From Streptomyces sulfonofaciens (lineage in GTDB: Bacteria; Actinomycetota; Actinomycetes; Streptomycetales; Streptomycetaceae), in NCBI RefSeq assembly GCF_014656295.1, contig NZ_BNCD01000001.1, positions 620,001 to 684,000 on the forward strand: a stretch of 64,000 bases of DNA, written 5' to 3'. A program made the translations under genes and the position numbers. How positions within the stretch are numbered: the first letter of the stretch is position 1; every line of letters begins with the position of its first letter. The notes under the pieces are model-generated. The model was not told the DNA's origin and ran no database searches. It saw only the letters and a program-made list of their open reading frames with translations. Shown piece after piece: positions 46,152 through 57,826 of this stretch.

Positions 46152-47607
46152 CTAGCCGCCGGTGCCGGGGAGGGGTCCCGGGGCGATCGCCACGGCTCCT
46201 CCCGTGTCGACGTCGTACGGGTACGGGAACGTCGTGCCCCCCATCGGCAGGGGGTACGTCTCGTCGCTCTTCTCGACGCCGTTGACGAGCACCCGGCATC
46301 TGGCCCTGCCCGCCGGGATGGTGAACCGCAGCCGCCAGTCCACGCTGCCCGCCGCACTCGTCACCTCGACCTTCGTGCGCCAGGACAGCCGTACGTCCTT
46401 CCGTACGGTGAACGTGCCGTTCACCGCGTACGCCAGGGAGGTCAGCGGACCGTCGCCGGTGATCACGAACTCCAGGGTGAAGCGTCTGGCGGCGGGCGAG
46501 GGGGCAGGGGAGGCCGCGGCGCCGGAGGAGCCGGGCCGGTCCGACGCCGCCCCGTCCTGGCGGCCCGGCCGCGCACGCCCGCCGGGCGCCCCTTCCGACC
46601 CCCCGCCGGACGCCACCGCGAACACGGTGCCCGTGGCCGCCGCGACGAGGACGGCGGCACCGGTGAGCAGCAGCCGGCGGCGCGGTGGAAGGGCGGCGGG
46701 CAGCGGGGGGTTGTCCGCGGCGCTCGCCTTCGCGTCGATCGCCGCCAACAGCGCCGGGGCGAGCCAGGGCGCGCCGGCCGGCGGCAGCCACGGCGCACCG
46801 GGCCGCTCCGCGTCCGCGGCCGGTGCGGCCAGCCGCCGGGTCAGCTCGGCCGCGGTCGGCCGGTCCGCGGGCTCGGGCCGCCGGCAGGCGCCGATCAGTT
46901 CGCGCAGCGCGCCGTCCGTGCCGGGCCGGCCGCCGAGGGCGTACTCCAGCGTGGCGCCGAGCGAGTACACGTCACTCGGCGCGCCCGCCGTCCCCGCCAC
47001 CTGCTCCGGTGACATGAAGCCCCAGGTGCCGGCGGGGCGGGACACGGCGGCCGGGTGCTCCCCGGCCGTGCCCGGCGGACCGTGCGGTGCGTGCGGCTCG
47101 GGGGCCGGGCCGTGGGAGTCCGGGTCCGCCGCCGCCGTCGTCGGCGCGGCGATGCCGAAGTCGATCAGTCGCGGTCCCTCGGCCGTCAGCAGGACGTTCG
47201 CCGGATTGACGTCGAGGTGGGCGATCCCGGCGCGGTGCAGTGCGGCCAGTGCCTCGGCGAGGCCGGCGGCCAGCCGCCGGACCGTGCCTGCGGGCAGCGC
47301 GCCGAACCTGTCCACGGCCTCCCGCAGCGACAGCGACGGCAGGAACGCGGTCGCCATCCACGGCGTCGCGGCCTGTGGGTCCGCGCCCAGCACGGGCGGG
47401 CTGTGCACGCCGCCGGCCGCCGTGGCCGCCGCCACCTCGCGCCCGAAGCGGGCCCGCAACTCCTGTTCGCGGGCCAGCTCCGCGTGCATCACCTTGACGG
47501 CCACCGCCCGGCCGCCCCTGGACCGGGCCAGGTAGACGGCCGCCATCCCGCCGGACCCGATCCGCGCCAGGATCCGGAAGCTGCCGAGCACCCGGGGGTC
47601 GTCCTGC

Positions 47608-47621
<14 letters not shown>
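46152..47621 (-). CDS. Serine/threonine protein kinase with degenerate catalytic loop, membrane-anchored
   Basis: A 489-aa protein starting at GTG 47621, inside the end of the upstream kinase gene (14-bp overlap). The kinase domain has the glycine loop RIGSGGMAAVYLARS, the ATP-binding Lys in VAVKVMHAEL, the metal-binding DFG in LIDFGIAAP and the APE-equivalent region. The catalytic loop, however, reads HLDVNPANV, not HRDLKPEN: the Asp and second Asn remain but Arg becomes Leu and the Lys becomes Asn. A membrane span (LLLTGAAVLVAAATGTVFAV, ~340) precedes an extracellular domain (FTLEFVITGDGPLTSLAYAV, SWRTKVEVTSAAGSVDWRLR) of the type that binds a small ligand. Activity may be reduced or absent (pseudokinase). 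Confidence 0.88.
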
Positions 47622-50691
<3,070 letters not shown>

Positions 50692-51239
50692 GGTACTCCC
50701 CCTCCGCCGCCACGGCGTACGAAACAGACCGCACCGCCCCGTACAGGCCGCGCATCGCTCGGGTTCCGGTGACGGCGGCGCGACTTCACCAGACTCTAAC
50801 CGCCGGGCCGCCCCGCCCGCCTCCGCCTGCGGCTGGACCACGGCGCCCGGGGAGCCCGCGCCCCGGGCGGCCGCGTATGCAGGGGTGCAAGTGTGTCCGG
50901 CGTTGCCGTGTGCTCGTGGTGCGGCGTGTCCGGTGGTGCGGTGTGTCCGGTGGTGCGGTGCGCCTGGCGGCCCCGCGTACCGCCCGGCCCCGCATACCGT
51001 CGGTCCCGCGCGCGGCCCGGTCCCGCGCACCGCCCGGGGCCGGGGCCCGTCGGCACCCCGGTGGGCGGCTCGCGCGTCAGCAACGTGTCAGTATCCGCGT
51101 CCTCGCCGTCAGCATCGCGTCATGGGGCCACGGGGAGGCGGGAGCGCGGGCTTAGCGTCGGTGGCGTGCCGCGGCTCCGGCCCCCGCGGGGCGCGGGACC
51201 GCGGCACGTACCGCCCACGGATCCTCCAGGAGGCATCCC
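50692..51239. other. Gene-free divergent region upstream of the kinase operon
   Basis: No gene is supported. It contains a 17-bp repeat (two adjacent copies, GTGTCCGGTGGTGCGG-like) near 50925-50960, GC-rich dyads such as GCCCGGTCCCGCGCACCGCC, and a less GC-rich patch (51065-51125, CAACGTGTCAGTATCCGCGT) that could be the promoter for the gene at 51240. Confidence 0.45.
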
Positions 51240-51671
51240 ATGACAGAACCCACCCGCGGTGGCGATCCGGAACCCCTCGATCGTCTCCCGGCCGGACCGC
51301 TCTACGTGCCCGTCCGGCCGGGGCCCTCGGGGTGCGCGACCCGTCTGTTCCGCACCCCGCTCGGCGGCCGCACCGCCGTCGCCTTCACCACCGAGCGGCG
51401 GCTGACCGCGGCCCTCGGACCGCGGCAGGCGTGGATCAGACTCGCCGAGCCCGCGCTGCGCGCCCTCACCGAGCCGCTCGGCGTCACCGCCCTCACCGTC
51501 GATCCGCAGCTCACCGCGCCGTCCGCGACCCGGGTGCGGCGTCCCGCGCCCCCCGCCGCCGAACCGCGGACCACGCGGGCCCGACCCCACCGGCACACGC
51601 GGACCGCCGCCGCGCTGCGCGTCACGGGTGCCGCCGCGCTGATCGAGGCGCTGGCACTGTGGGCCGGCTGA
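51240..51671 (+). CDS. SAV_915 family protein
   Basis: A 143-aa protein with AGGAGG eight bases upstream. It carries the family core PLYVPVRPGPSGCATRLFRT, TPLGGRTAVAFTTERRLTAA, QAWIRLAEPALRALTEPLGV and ALTVDPQLTAPSATR. SAV_915-type proteins are small uncharacterised actinomycete proteins, often encoded next to a type III PLP decarboxylase, as here, where the decarboxylase gene starts 10 bp downstream. An Arg-rich C-terminal helix (TAAALRVTGAAALIEALALW) could lie on a membrane or partner. Confidence 0.88.
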   Translation: MTEPTRGGDPEPLDRLPAGPLYVPVRPGPSGCATRLFRTPLGGRTAVAFTTERRLTAALGPRQAWIRLAEPALRALTEPLGVTALTVDPQLTAPSATRVRRPAPPAAEPRTTRARPHRHTRTAAALRVTGAAALIEALALWAG

Positions 51672-51681
51672 GGAGGCACGC

Positions 51682-53013
51682 GTGATCACCGTTCCTGACC
51701 CCGCCGGCACCGCCGCGTTCGACCTCTCGGTGTGGCCGGCCGGTACGACCGAGCGGACCCGGGGAGAACCGGCCGTGGGCGGTGTCCCGCTGACCGAGGT
51801 CGCGAGCCGCTTCGGCACCCCCGTCTACGTGCTGGACGAGCAGGAGGTGCGGAACCGCTGCCGCACCTACCGGCTCGCCTTCCCGGACGCCGACGTCCGC
51901 TACGCCGCCAAGGCGTTCCTGTGCAGGGCCATGGCCCACTGGGTCGCCGAGGAGGGCCTCGGGATGGACGTCTGCTCCGCGGGCGAACTGGAGGTCGCGG
52001 TCGCCGCCGGGGTGCCGCCCGAGCGGATCGTGCTGCACGGCAACGCCAAGTCGCCCGCCGACCTCGATGCCGCGCTCAGGCTCGGCGTCGGGCGCATCGT
52101 GATCGACAGCCCCTCCGAGATCGCCCGGCTCGCCGCGGCGGTCGGGCCCGAGGGCCGGCAGAAGGTCATGGTGCGGGTGGTGCCGGGTGTCGGCGCCGGC
52201 GGCCACGAGAAGATCCGCACCGGCACGGACGACCAGAAGTTCGGCCTGTCCCTCACCGACGGCCACGCCCAGCACGCCGTCGCCCGCATCCTGGACCAGC
52301 CCCGGCTGACCCTGACCGGGCTGCACTGCCACCTCGGCTCCCAGATCACGACCGTCAAGCCCTACCTGGCGGCGGTGCGCCGGATGGTGGGGCTGATGGC
52401 CCGCATCCGCGAGCAGCACGGCCTGGTGCTGCCCGAACTCGACCTGGGCGGCGGACACGGCATCGCCTACCGGCCGGGCGAGGCGGCGCTCGACGTCACC
52501 GCGCTGGCCCGCAGGGTCCGCGCGGAGCTGGCGGGAAGCTGCGCGGCGGCCGGCCTGCCCGTGCCCCGGCTGATCATCGAGCCCGGGCGCGCCATCGCCG
52601 GGCCCGCCGGGGTCGTCCTCTACCGGGTCCTGGCGGTCAAGCGCACCGCGGGGACGGTCTTCGTGGCGGTGGACGGCGGCATGAGCGACAACCCGCGGCC
52701 CGCGCTGTACGGCGCGCGCTACGCGCCCCGGCTCGTCGGCAGGGCCGGCGCGGCGGACCCGGCCCTGATGACCGTGGTCGGCAGGCACTGCGAGGCCGGT
52801 GACGTGCTCGCCCCCGACGTCGTGCTGCCCGGCGACGTGCACCCGGGCGACCTGCTCGCCGTGCCGGTGGCCGGGGCCTACCACCTGTCCATGGCCTCCG
52901 GCTACAACATGGTCGGCCGGCCACCGGTGGTCGCAGTGCACGAGGGCCGCGCCCGGCTCCTGGTCCGCCGGGAGTCGCTGGACGACATCCGGGGCCGTGA
53001 CGTGGGCCTCTGA
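51682..53013 (+). CDS. lysA: Fold-type III PLP-dependent decarboxylase, diaminopimelate decarboxylase-like
   Basis: GTG start with GGAGG close upstream. The 443-aa protein has PVYVLDEQEVRNRCRTYRLA, the PLP Lys in VRYAAKAFLCRAMAHWVAEE, the glycine loop GLDLGGGHGIAY-type segment (here ELDLGGGHGIAYRPGE), LIIEPGRAIAGPAGVVLYRV and the dimer-interface catalytic Cys/Tyr elements GRHCEAGDVL and YHLSMASGYNMVGRPP. These fit meso-diaminopimelate decarboxylase, the last step of lysine synthesis. Because the upstream partner is a SAV_915 gene and not a lysine-pathway gene, it may be a paralogue that acts on another amino acid in a secondary pathway. Confidence 0.85.
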   Translation: MITVPDPAGTAAFDLSVWPAGTTERTRGEPAVGGVPLTEVASRFGTPVYVLDEQEVRNRCRTYRLAFPDADVRYAAKAFLCRAMAHWVAEEGLGMDVCSAGELEVAVAAGVPPERIVLHGNAKSPADLDAALRLGVGRIVIDSPSEIARLAAAVGPEGRQKVMVRVVPGVGAGGHEKIRTGTDDQKFGLSLTDGHAQHAVARILDQPRLTLTGLHCHLGSQITTVKPYLAAVRRMVGLMARIREQHGLVLPELDLGGGHGIAYRPGEAALDVTALARRVRAELAGSCAAAGLPVPRLIIEPGRAIAGPAGVVLYRVLAVKRTAGTVFVAVDGGMSDNPRPALYGARYAPRLVGRAGAADPALMTVVGRHCEAGDVLAPDVVLPGDVHPGDLLAVPVAGAYHLSMASGYNMVGRPPVVAVHEGRARLLVRRESLDDIRGRDVGL

Positions 53014-53286
53014 ACCCGGCCCAACCACGCGGCCCACGCGGCCCAGACGGCCCCCCACACCACCTCCGGGCGGGTGACCCGGCCCGGCCCCCTCGCCCGG
53101 AGGTGCCCACACCCACACCCGCACCCACCGCCCGTCCCGGCCGGAGGCGGTCTCCCGGATGTGGTCTCCCGGAGGGGGGTCTCGCGCCGGCGCGCAGGAG
53201 GACCGGCACGCGCGTGTCCCCCGTGGCAAACCCCGGCGTCTCCTCCGGTTCCACCGGCGTACGCCTCGGGCCGCTTTCCTTGCGAC

Positions 53287-54441
53287 ATGGATCACATCAC
53301 GTTCCTCGTGGCGGTCGTCATCGTCACGGCGCTCGCCTTCGACTTCACGAACGGGTTCCACGACACCGCGAACGCGATGGCCACCTCCATCGCCACCGGT
53401 GCGCTCACACCGAGAACGGCGGTGCTGGTCAGCGGCGTGCTGAACATCGTCGGCGCGTTCCTGTCGACCGAGGTCGCCAGGACGATCTCGGGCGGCATCG
53501 TGGACGACACCCTGGTCACCCCGGGCATGGTCTTCGCCGGGCTGGTCGGTGCGATCCTGTGGAACCTGCTGACCTGGCTGCTCGGCCTGCCGTCCAGTTC
53601 CTCGCACGCGCTGTTCGGCGGCCTGATCGGTGCCGTGTGGGTCGGGGCCGGACAGCACGGGGTGCACTTCTCCAAGGTGGTCGAGAAGGTGCTCGTACCG
53701 GCGGTGGCCTCGCCGATCGTGGCCGGCGTCGCCGCACTGCTCGCCACCTACCTCGCGTACCGGATCACCGCGCGGGCCCGCACGGAGTCGGTGACGCGGG
53801 GCTTCAGGCTCGGCCAGATCGCCTCGGCCTCGCTGGTGTCCCTCGCACACGGCACCAACGACGCACAGAAGACGATGGGCGTCATCACGCTGACGCTGAT
53901 CTCCGCGGGCGCGCTCGGCCACGACGCGGGACCGCCGCTCTGGGTGGTCGCGGCCGCCGGGCTCGCCATCGGCCTGGGCACCTACCTGGGCGGCTGGCGG
54001 ATCATCCGCACCATGGGCCGGGGTCTGACGGACATCCAGTCGCCGCAGGGCTTCGCCGCGGAGGCCGCCGCCACGACGGTGATCCTGAGCTCCGCGCACC
54101 TGGGCTTCGCGCTGTCCACCACGCAGGTGTGCTCGGGCGGCATACTCGGCGCGGGCCTGGGCCGCCGCCTCGCCGAGGTGCGCTGGGGCACCGCGGGCCG
54201 CATGGTGATCGCCTGGCTGGTCACGCTGCCCGCCGCCGCGCTGGTCGGCGGCCTCTCTGCGATCGCCGTCACCCACGGCGGCAACCTCGGCACCGCGCTG
54301 ATCGCACTGCTCGCCGCTGCCGTCGCCACCGCCATCGTGCTCGCCTCGCGCCGCAACCCGGTGCACGCGCGGAACGTCAACGACGCCCACCGGGTCACCC
54401 TCCGCGGCGCCGCACCCGCGAGCGTCGGCAGCGCCGCCTGA
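53287..54441 (+). CDS. pit: Inorganic phosphate transporter (PiT family)
   Basis: A 384-aa membrane protein with about ten hydrophobic helices. The two PiT signatures are present: FDFTNGFHDTANAMATSIAT (residues ~17-36) and SLVSLAHGTNDAQKTMGVIT (~192-211), the inverted-repeat GxNDxxNA/G-type motifs that form the phosphate/cation path. It is a low-affinity proton- or metal-phosphate symporter. The following small membrane gene is a standard neighbour in streptomycetes. The 273-bp gap before it contains GGTCTCCCGGA twice but no gene. Confidence 0.95.
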   Translation: MDHITFLVAVVIVTALAFDFTNGFHDTANAMATSIATGALTPRTAVLVSGVLNIVGAFLSTEVARTISGGIVDDTLVTPGMVFAGLVGAILWNLLTWLLGLPSSSSHALFGGLIGAVWVGAGQHGVHFSKVVEKVLVPAVASPIVAGVAALLATYLAYRITARARTESVTRGFRLGQIASASLVSLAHGTNDAQKTMGVITLTLISAGALGHDAGPPLWVVAAAGLAIGLGTYLGGWRIIRTMGRGLTDIQSPQGFAAEAAATTVILSSAHLGFALSTTQVCSGGILGAGLGRRLAEVRWGTAGRMVIAWLVTLPAAALVGGLSAIAVTHGGNLGTALIALLAAAVATAIVLASRRNPVHARNVNDAHRVTLRGAAPASVGSAA

Positions 54442-54461
54442 GCACGGGAAGGAAACCCACC

Positions 54462-54728
54462 ATGGATCTGGACTGGACCGCCCTCGGCGAGGTCGCCGCC
54501 GTGAGCACCGGAGTCACCGTCGCGGTCGTCGCCGTCTTCGCGCTCGGCGTCCTCGGCCTCTCCCGGGCCGACAGCACCCGCACCACGGGCAGGCCCCGCA
54601 CCGCGGGCAGGGCCCCCACCGCGGGCAGGGCCCCCACCGCGGCCCTCGCACAGGCAGGCGTGTGCTTCCTCGCCTGCGCGGCGGCGGTGGGGTACGGGAT
54701 CTACCTGATCGTGCCGCAGTTCCACTGA
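54462..54728 (+). CDS. Small membrane protein associated with PiT
   Basis: An 88-aa protein with a GGAAGGAAACC ribosome site, beginning 20 bp after the pit stop. It has one N-terminal helix (VAAVSTGVTVAVVAVFALGV), a basic Thr/Arg/Gly loop with duplicated GRAPTA units, and a second helix (VCFLACAAAVGYGIYLIV). It probably resides in the membrane and may modulate the transporter; the same pairing occurs in related genomes but no function is known. Confidence 0.8.
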   Translation: MDLDWTALGEVAAVSTGVTVAVVAVFALGVLGLSRADSTRTTGRPRTAGRAPTAGRAPTAALAQAGVCFLACAAAVGYGIYLIVPQFH

Positions 54729-54891
54729 CCGGGGGTCGCTGACCGGGGGCCACTGGCCGGGGTTTCCGGCCGGAGCCGCTGGCCGGGGTCGCCGGCCGGG
54801 GCGCGCCCGTGGGGCGGGGCCCACCGCTGTGCGTGCTGCTGCCCGGTTTCATCCGGGTGCGCGCTGTTCCCGTTTGCTCCTGGATATCCGG

Positions 54892-54912
54892 AAGTTCGGA
54901 TGTCCGGAACTT
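54892..54912. promoter_or_regulatory. AT-rich promoter region with a near-perfect palindrome
   Basis: AAGTTCGGATGTCCGGAACTT is palindromic apart from one extra base, giving arms AAGTTC(C)GGA. It is followed within 30 bp by a TAATAT hexamer (54937-54942) that fits a -10 box. The 54875-54965 segment is the most AT-rich in the vicinity. It is the likely operator/promoter of the PASTA-protein gene. Confidence 0.55.
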
Positions 54913-54970
54913 TCTGTTCTATTTTGAACGCATAGGTAATATCTGGCGGTTTCCTTCCGGAACCGAGAAA

Positions 54971-55001
54971 GGCCCGCCTCCGGGTGCACCGGAGGCGGGC
55001 C
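54971..55001 (+). terminator. Strong hairpin 37 bp before the PASTA-protein start
   Basis: GGCCCGCCTCCGG and CCGGAGGCGGGCC pair perfectly over 13 bp around a five-base loop, followed by TCCTCTTTCC. It is either the terminator of transcription entering from the phosphate locus or, because it lies between the likely promoter and the GTG at 55038, a leader hairpin that attenuates the next gene. Confidence 0.75.
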
Positions 55002-55037
55002 CGTCCTCTTTCCCACCGAGCCCAGGAAGACCGCCAC

Positions 55038-56210
55038 GTGAACCAGCCTTCGTCACCGCCTCCGCGCACGGCCGCACGGCCCTGGTGGAGAACCACCCCT
55101 GCCGCGCTCGGCCTCCTCGTCCTGGTCGCCGTCCTCGGGGCCTTGAGCCTCCCCCTGGGGTTCCTCGTGCTGATCGCCTCGGTCGTGGCGCTGTGGATGC
55201 TGCCGCCCTGGCGGTGGTTCACCAGGCTCGGGGCCACCGTCGGCGCGTTCTTCCTCCTGACGATCGGCGCGGGGCTGGGCGGGCAACTGGACGACACCGG
55301 GAAGGAGAAGGCGAACCAGGTGGCGGTCGGGACGGGTACGCCGGCACCGTCCTCGGCCACGGGCTCGCCGCGCGCGTCCCTGCACGCGCCCGACCTCACC
55401 GGCAGTCACCTCGACGAGGCGGAGGACAGGGCCCGCGACGCCGGGTTCACCACCGGCCACCACGATGCCTCCCCGGCCGGGCGGACGGTCGTCGTGCGGT
55501 CCGGTTGGGTCGTGTGTTTCCAGCAGGCCGAACACGACGGCGGCCGCGAGGTGATCGAGTTCGCCGCGGTCAAGGACCGTGAGCCCTGTCCGGAGGAGGA
55601 CGGCGGACGGATCCCCTGGCCCGCGATGCCGGACCTGATCGGGAAGACCTGGCGGACCGCCGTGGCGGAACTGGCCGACCGCGGTGTCGACGGGCACGAC
55701 GTCACGGCGGAGGCCCGCTACCTCAACGACGCCCTGCCGGAGGGCGGTCACGACTCCTGGCGGGTGTGCGAGCAGGACCCCGCCGAGGGCGAGGACATCA
55801 CGTCGCAGGTGACGCTCGGACTGGCGCACCCCGCGGCGGGTTGCTCCACGGACGGCTCCTACCTGGGCGACAGGGACCACGACGGCCGCCCGGACTACCG
55901 GGACCACAGCGACGACCGCGCCACCACGGGCGGTGGAGCCCCGGGCGGCTCGTCCACCGCCGGCGGTACGTCAGGAGGCTCGGCGGCCTCGTCCACCGGT
56001 GGCGGTGGCAGTGGGGACGGCAGTAGCGGCGGTTCGTCGGGGGGCTCGTCCACCGGGGGTGGCGGTTCGTCGGCCACGGGCGGCGGCGGTCCGATCGTCC
56101 ACCCGGGCGCCTTCTGCGCGCCCGCGGGTGCGACGGGTGTCACGTCCGCGGGCACGCCCATGGTGTGCGGCCCGGCCTCCGACGGACGCAACCGCTGGCA
56201 CCACGCCTGA
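55038..56210 (+). CDS. PASTA-domain membrane/surface protein
   Basis: The GTG has AGGAAG eight bases upstream. The 390-aa protein begins with a basic segment and two helices (LGLLVLVAVLGALSLPLGFL, LGATVGAFFLLTIGAGLG), then two PASTA-like domains: SLHAPDLTGSHLDEAEDRAR with TTGHHDASP, and PAMPDLIGKTWRTAVAELA with VTAEARYL. A calcium-loop-like segment (GDRDHDGRPDYRDH) and a Gly/Ser-rich stretch (~300-350) follow. The C-terminus, GAFCAPAGATGVTSAGTPMV and CGPASDGRNRWHHA, is a conserved surface-protein ending in actinomycetes. It probably acts outside the membrane. No catalytic domain is evident. Confidence 0.85.
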   Translation: MNQPSSPPPRTAARPWWRTTPAALGLLVLVAVLGALSLPLGFLVLIASVVALWMLPPWRWFTRLGATVGAFFLLTIGAGLGGQLDDTGKEKANQVAVGTGTPAPSSATGSPRASLHAPDLTGSHLDEAEDRARDAGFTTGHHDASPAGRTVVVRSGWVVCFQQAEHDGGREVIEFAAVKDREPCPEEDGGRIPWPAMPDLIGKTWRTAVAELADRGVDGHDVTAEARYLNDALPEGGHDSWRVCEQDPAEGEDITSQVTLGLAHPAAGCSTDGSYLGDRDHDGRPDYRDHSDDRATTGGGAPGGSSTAGGTSGGSAASSTGGGGSGDGSSGGSSGGSSTGGGGSSATGGGGPIVHPGAFCAPAGATGVTSAGTPMVCGPASDGRNRWHHA

Positions 56211-56341
56211 AGCCGGCGCCCTCTGCCGCAGCCCCGACCGTCCTGCGGCAGAGGACCCAGCAGGCCCCGCAGGCCCCACGTCTACCGCTACCTCATACCG
56301 CCACCGCCGGCTCCGCCGCTCTCCCCGCCGCTCGGCCGTCC

Positions 56342-57478
56342 CTACCCCTCGGCCGGACCGCCGTCGGCGGTGCGCACGCCGTGTGCGGTCGCGGCGGCCG
56401 GCACCGGGGCCGGGGCCGTGGCCGAGGGGACCGGTCCCGTGCCCGACCGGGGCGCGGCCGAGGGCGACCTGCTCAGCAGGGTGCGCCCGGTGCCCGGCAG
56501 GGGAGTGGAGGCGGAGGGGAACTCGATGCCGTCGCCGAGCGGCCGCAAACGGTCCTGGCGGGCCTCCCACACGATGAGCGCGGCCATGGCCAGCCCGCCG
56601 ACCACCTCCAGCAGGTTCTGTCCGCTGGCGGCCGGCACCTGGAACAGCGTGCCCGCCACCGAGGCACCCCACAGGTCGGTGAACGACGACGGCACCATGA
56701 ACAGCGAGAGGCCCAGCGCGAAGCCGTCGGCCACCGGACGGCGCCGGGCGGCGAGCAGCATGCCCGCGCCGCACAGCAGGGTCAGGCACGTCCACTGCCA
56801 GGGCGACGACACGGCGAGCACCGCACGTCCCGTGCCCCGCCCGGCGAGCAGGTGGGCGAGCCCGTGCGGGCCGACCCGGTAGGCGGTGATGGCGTTGCGG
56901 AAGATGTAGACCACGTTCAGCACGGCGAGCACGGCACCGGAGGCGGTGGCCGTGACCTTCACCGGCCGGATCGCGCCGCCGTGCAGGGCCGCCGCCTCCG
57001 CGGCGGCCTCCGCCTCGGCGATCTCGTTCTCCAACTGCCGGGCCCGCACCAGCAGGGTGCCCAGCACGGCGGCGACCAGGACCGCGAAGACGCAGGTGAG
57101 GCCCACCACGTCGAGCGACGCGCCGGTGAGCATGCCGAACCACGGGTTCGAGGGGGAGTTCAGCAGCAGGTACCAGAGCACGGGGAGCCGGAACAGCACG
57201 GTCGCGGCGCACGCGGTCACCAGCAGCCCGCCGGCGCCGCGCCCCCTGCGCAGTGCGGCCCAGCCCGCGGTGAGTTGCAGGGCCGCGAGTCCGAGGTCCA
57301 GTGAGCTGGTCGCGGACAGCCCGGAGGGGGTGCCGGTGGTCCACACGGTCCACGCCCCGTCGACACCGCGCTCGGCCACGTCGTAGCCGAGCCAGCACGC
57401 CGTCTGCGCGAAGAGCACCAGGCTCAGCACTCCCACGACGGTCCGCACCCGCTTGATCGACGTCCCTGGATGGCTCAT
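56342..57478 (-). CDS. Hypothetical multi-span membrane protein
   Basis: A 378-aa protein with GAGGAGA nine bases before the ATG. Eight or so hydrophobic segments (GVLSLVLFAQTACWLGYDVA, GLLVTACAATVLFRLPVLWY, VGLTCVFAVLVAAVLGTLLV, LLCGAGMLLAARRRP and others) alternate with a short coiled-coil rich in Glu and Ala (LENEIAEAEAAAEAAALHGG, ~175-195). The C-terminal 60 residues are Ala/Pro/Ser-rich. No family is recognised; it is an integral membrane protein of unknown role. It is divergent from nothing obvious and lies beyond the PASTA gene, convergent with it. Confidence 0.75.
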   Translation of the reverse strand: MSHPGTSIKRVRTVVGVLSLVLFAQTACWLGYDVAERGVDGAWTVWTTGTPSGLSATSSLDLGLAALQLTAGWAALRRGRGAGGLLVTACAATVLFRLPVLWYLLLNSPSNPWFGMLTGASLDVVGLTCVFAVLVAAVLGTLLVRARQLENEIAEAEAAAEAAALHGGAIRPVKVTATASGAVLAVLNVVYIFRNAITAYRVGPHGLAHLLAGRGTGRAVLAVSSPWQWTCLTLLCGAGMLLAARRRPVADGFALGLSLFMVPSSFTDLWGASVAGTLFQVPAASGQNLLEVVGGLAMAALIVWEARQDRLRPLGDGIEFPSASTPLPGTGRTLLSRSPSAAPRSGTGPVPSATAPAPVPAAATAHGVRTADGGPAEG

Positions 57479-57826
57479 GTTGCGCTGTCTCCTCAATGGT
57501 GCACGCGGGACCGGGAGATGGGCCGGCCGCAGCCGACCAGAGAGAGGTTGAGCGCGCAACGACCAAGCGGACGGAGCAGAGCATAGAGCGTGCCCCCCGC
57601 CCGGCACCACGCCGGAGCACGGACCTGACACGTGAACATGCGGTGTGCGTCACCGCGCCGGGCACACGGGGCGCCCCGCCTCCCGCCCGAGCGGGCCGGT
57701 GTTCCGGCCGGAGTCGGACGGTACGTCAGGGCCGGCTCGGCCGGTACGCCGGGGCCGGCTCGGCCGGTACGCCGGGGCCGATTCGGCCGGTACGTCAGGG
57801 GCGTTCCGGCCGTGGGTGACACGACA
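57479..57826. other. Gene-free gap with a 23-bp tandem repeat
   Basis: No gene is supported. The left part (57500-57620) is the less GC-rich leader region of the membrane-protein gene. The right part contains a tandem array described separately. Confidence 0.45.
57723..57813. repeat. 23-bp tandem repeat, about four units
   Basis: The unit ACGYCRGGGCCGGCTCGGCC plus GGT repeats at 57723, 57746 and 57769, with a diverged fourth copy from 57792. Period 23 is not a multiple of three, matching its intergenic position. Confidence 0.85.
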
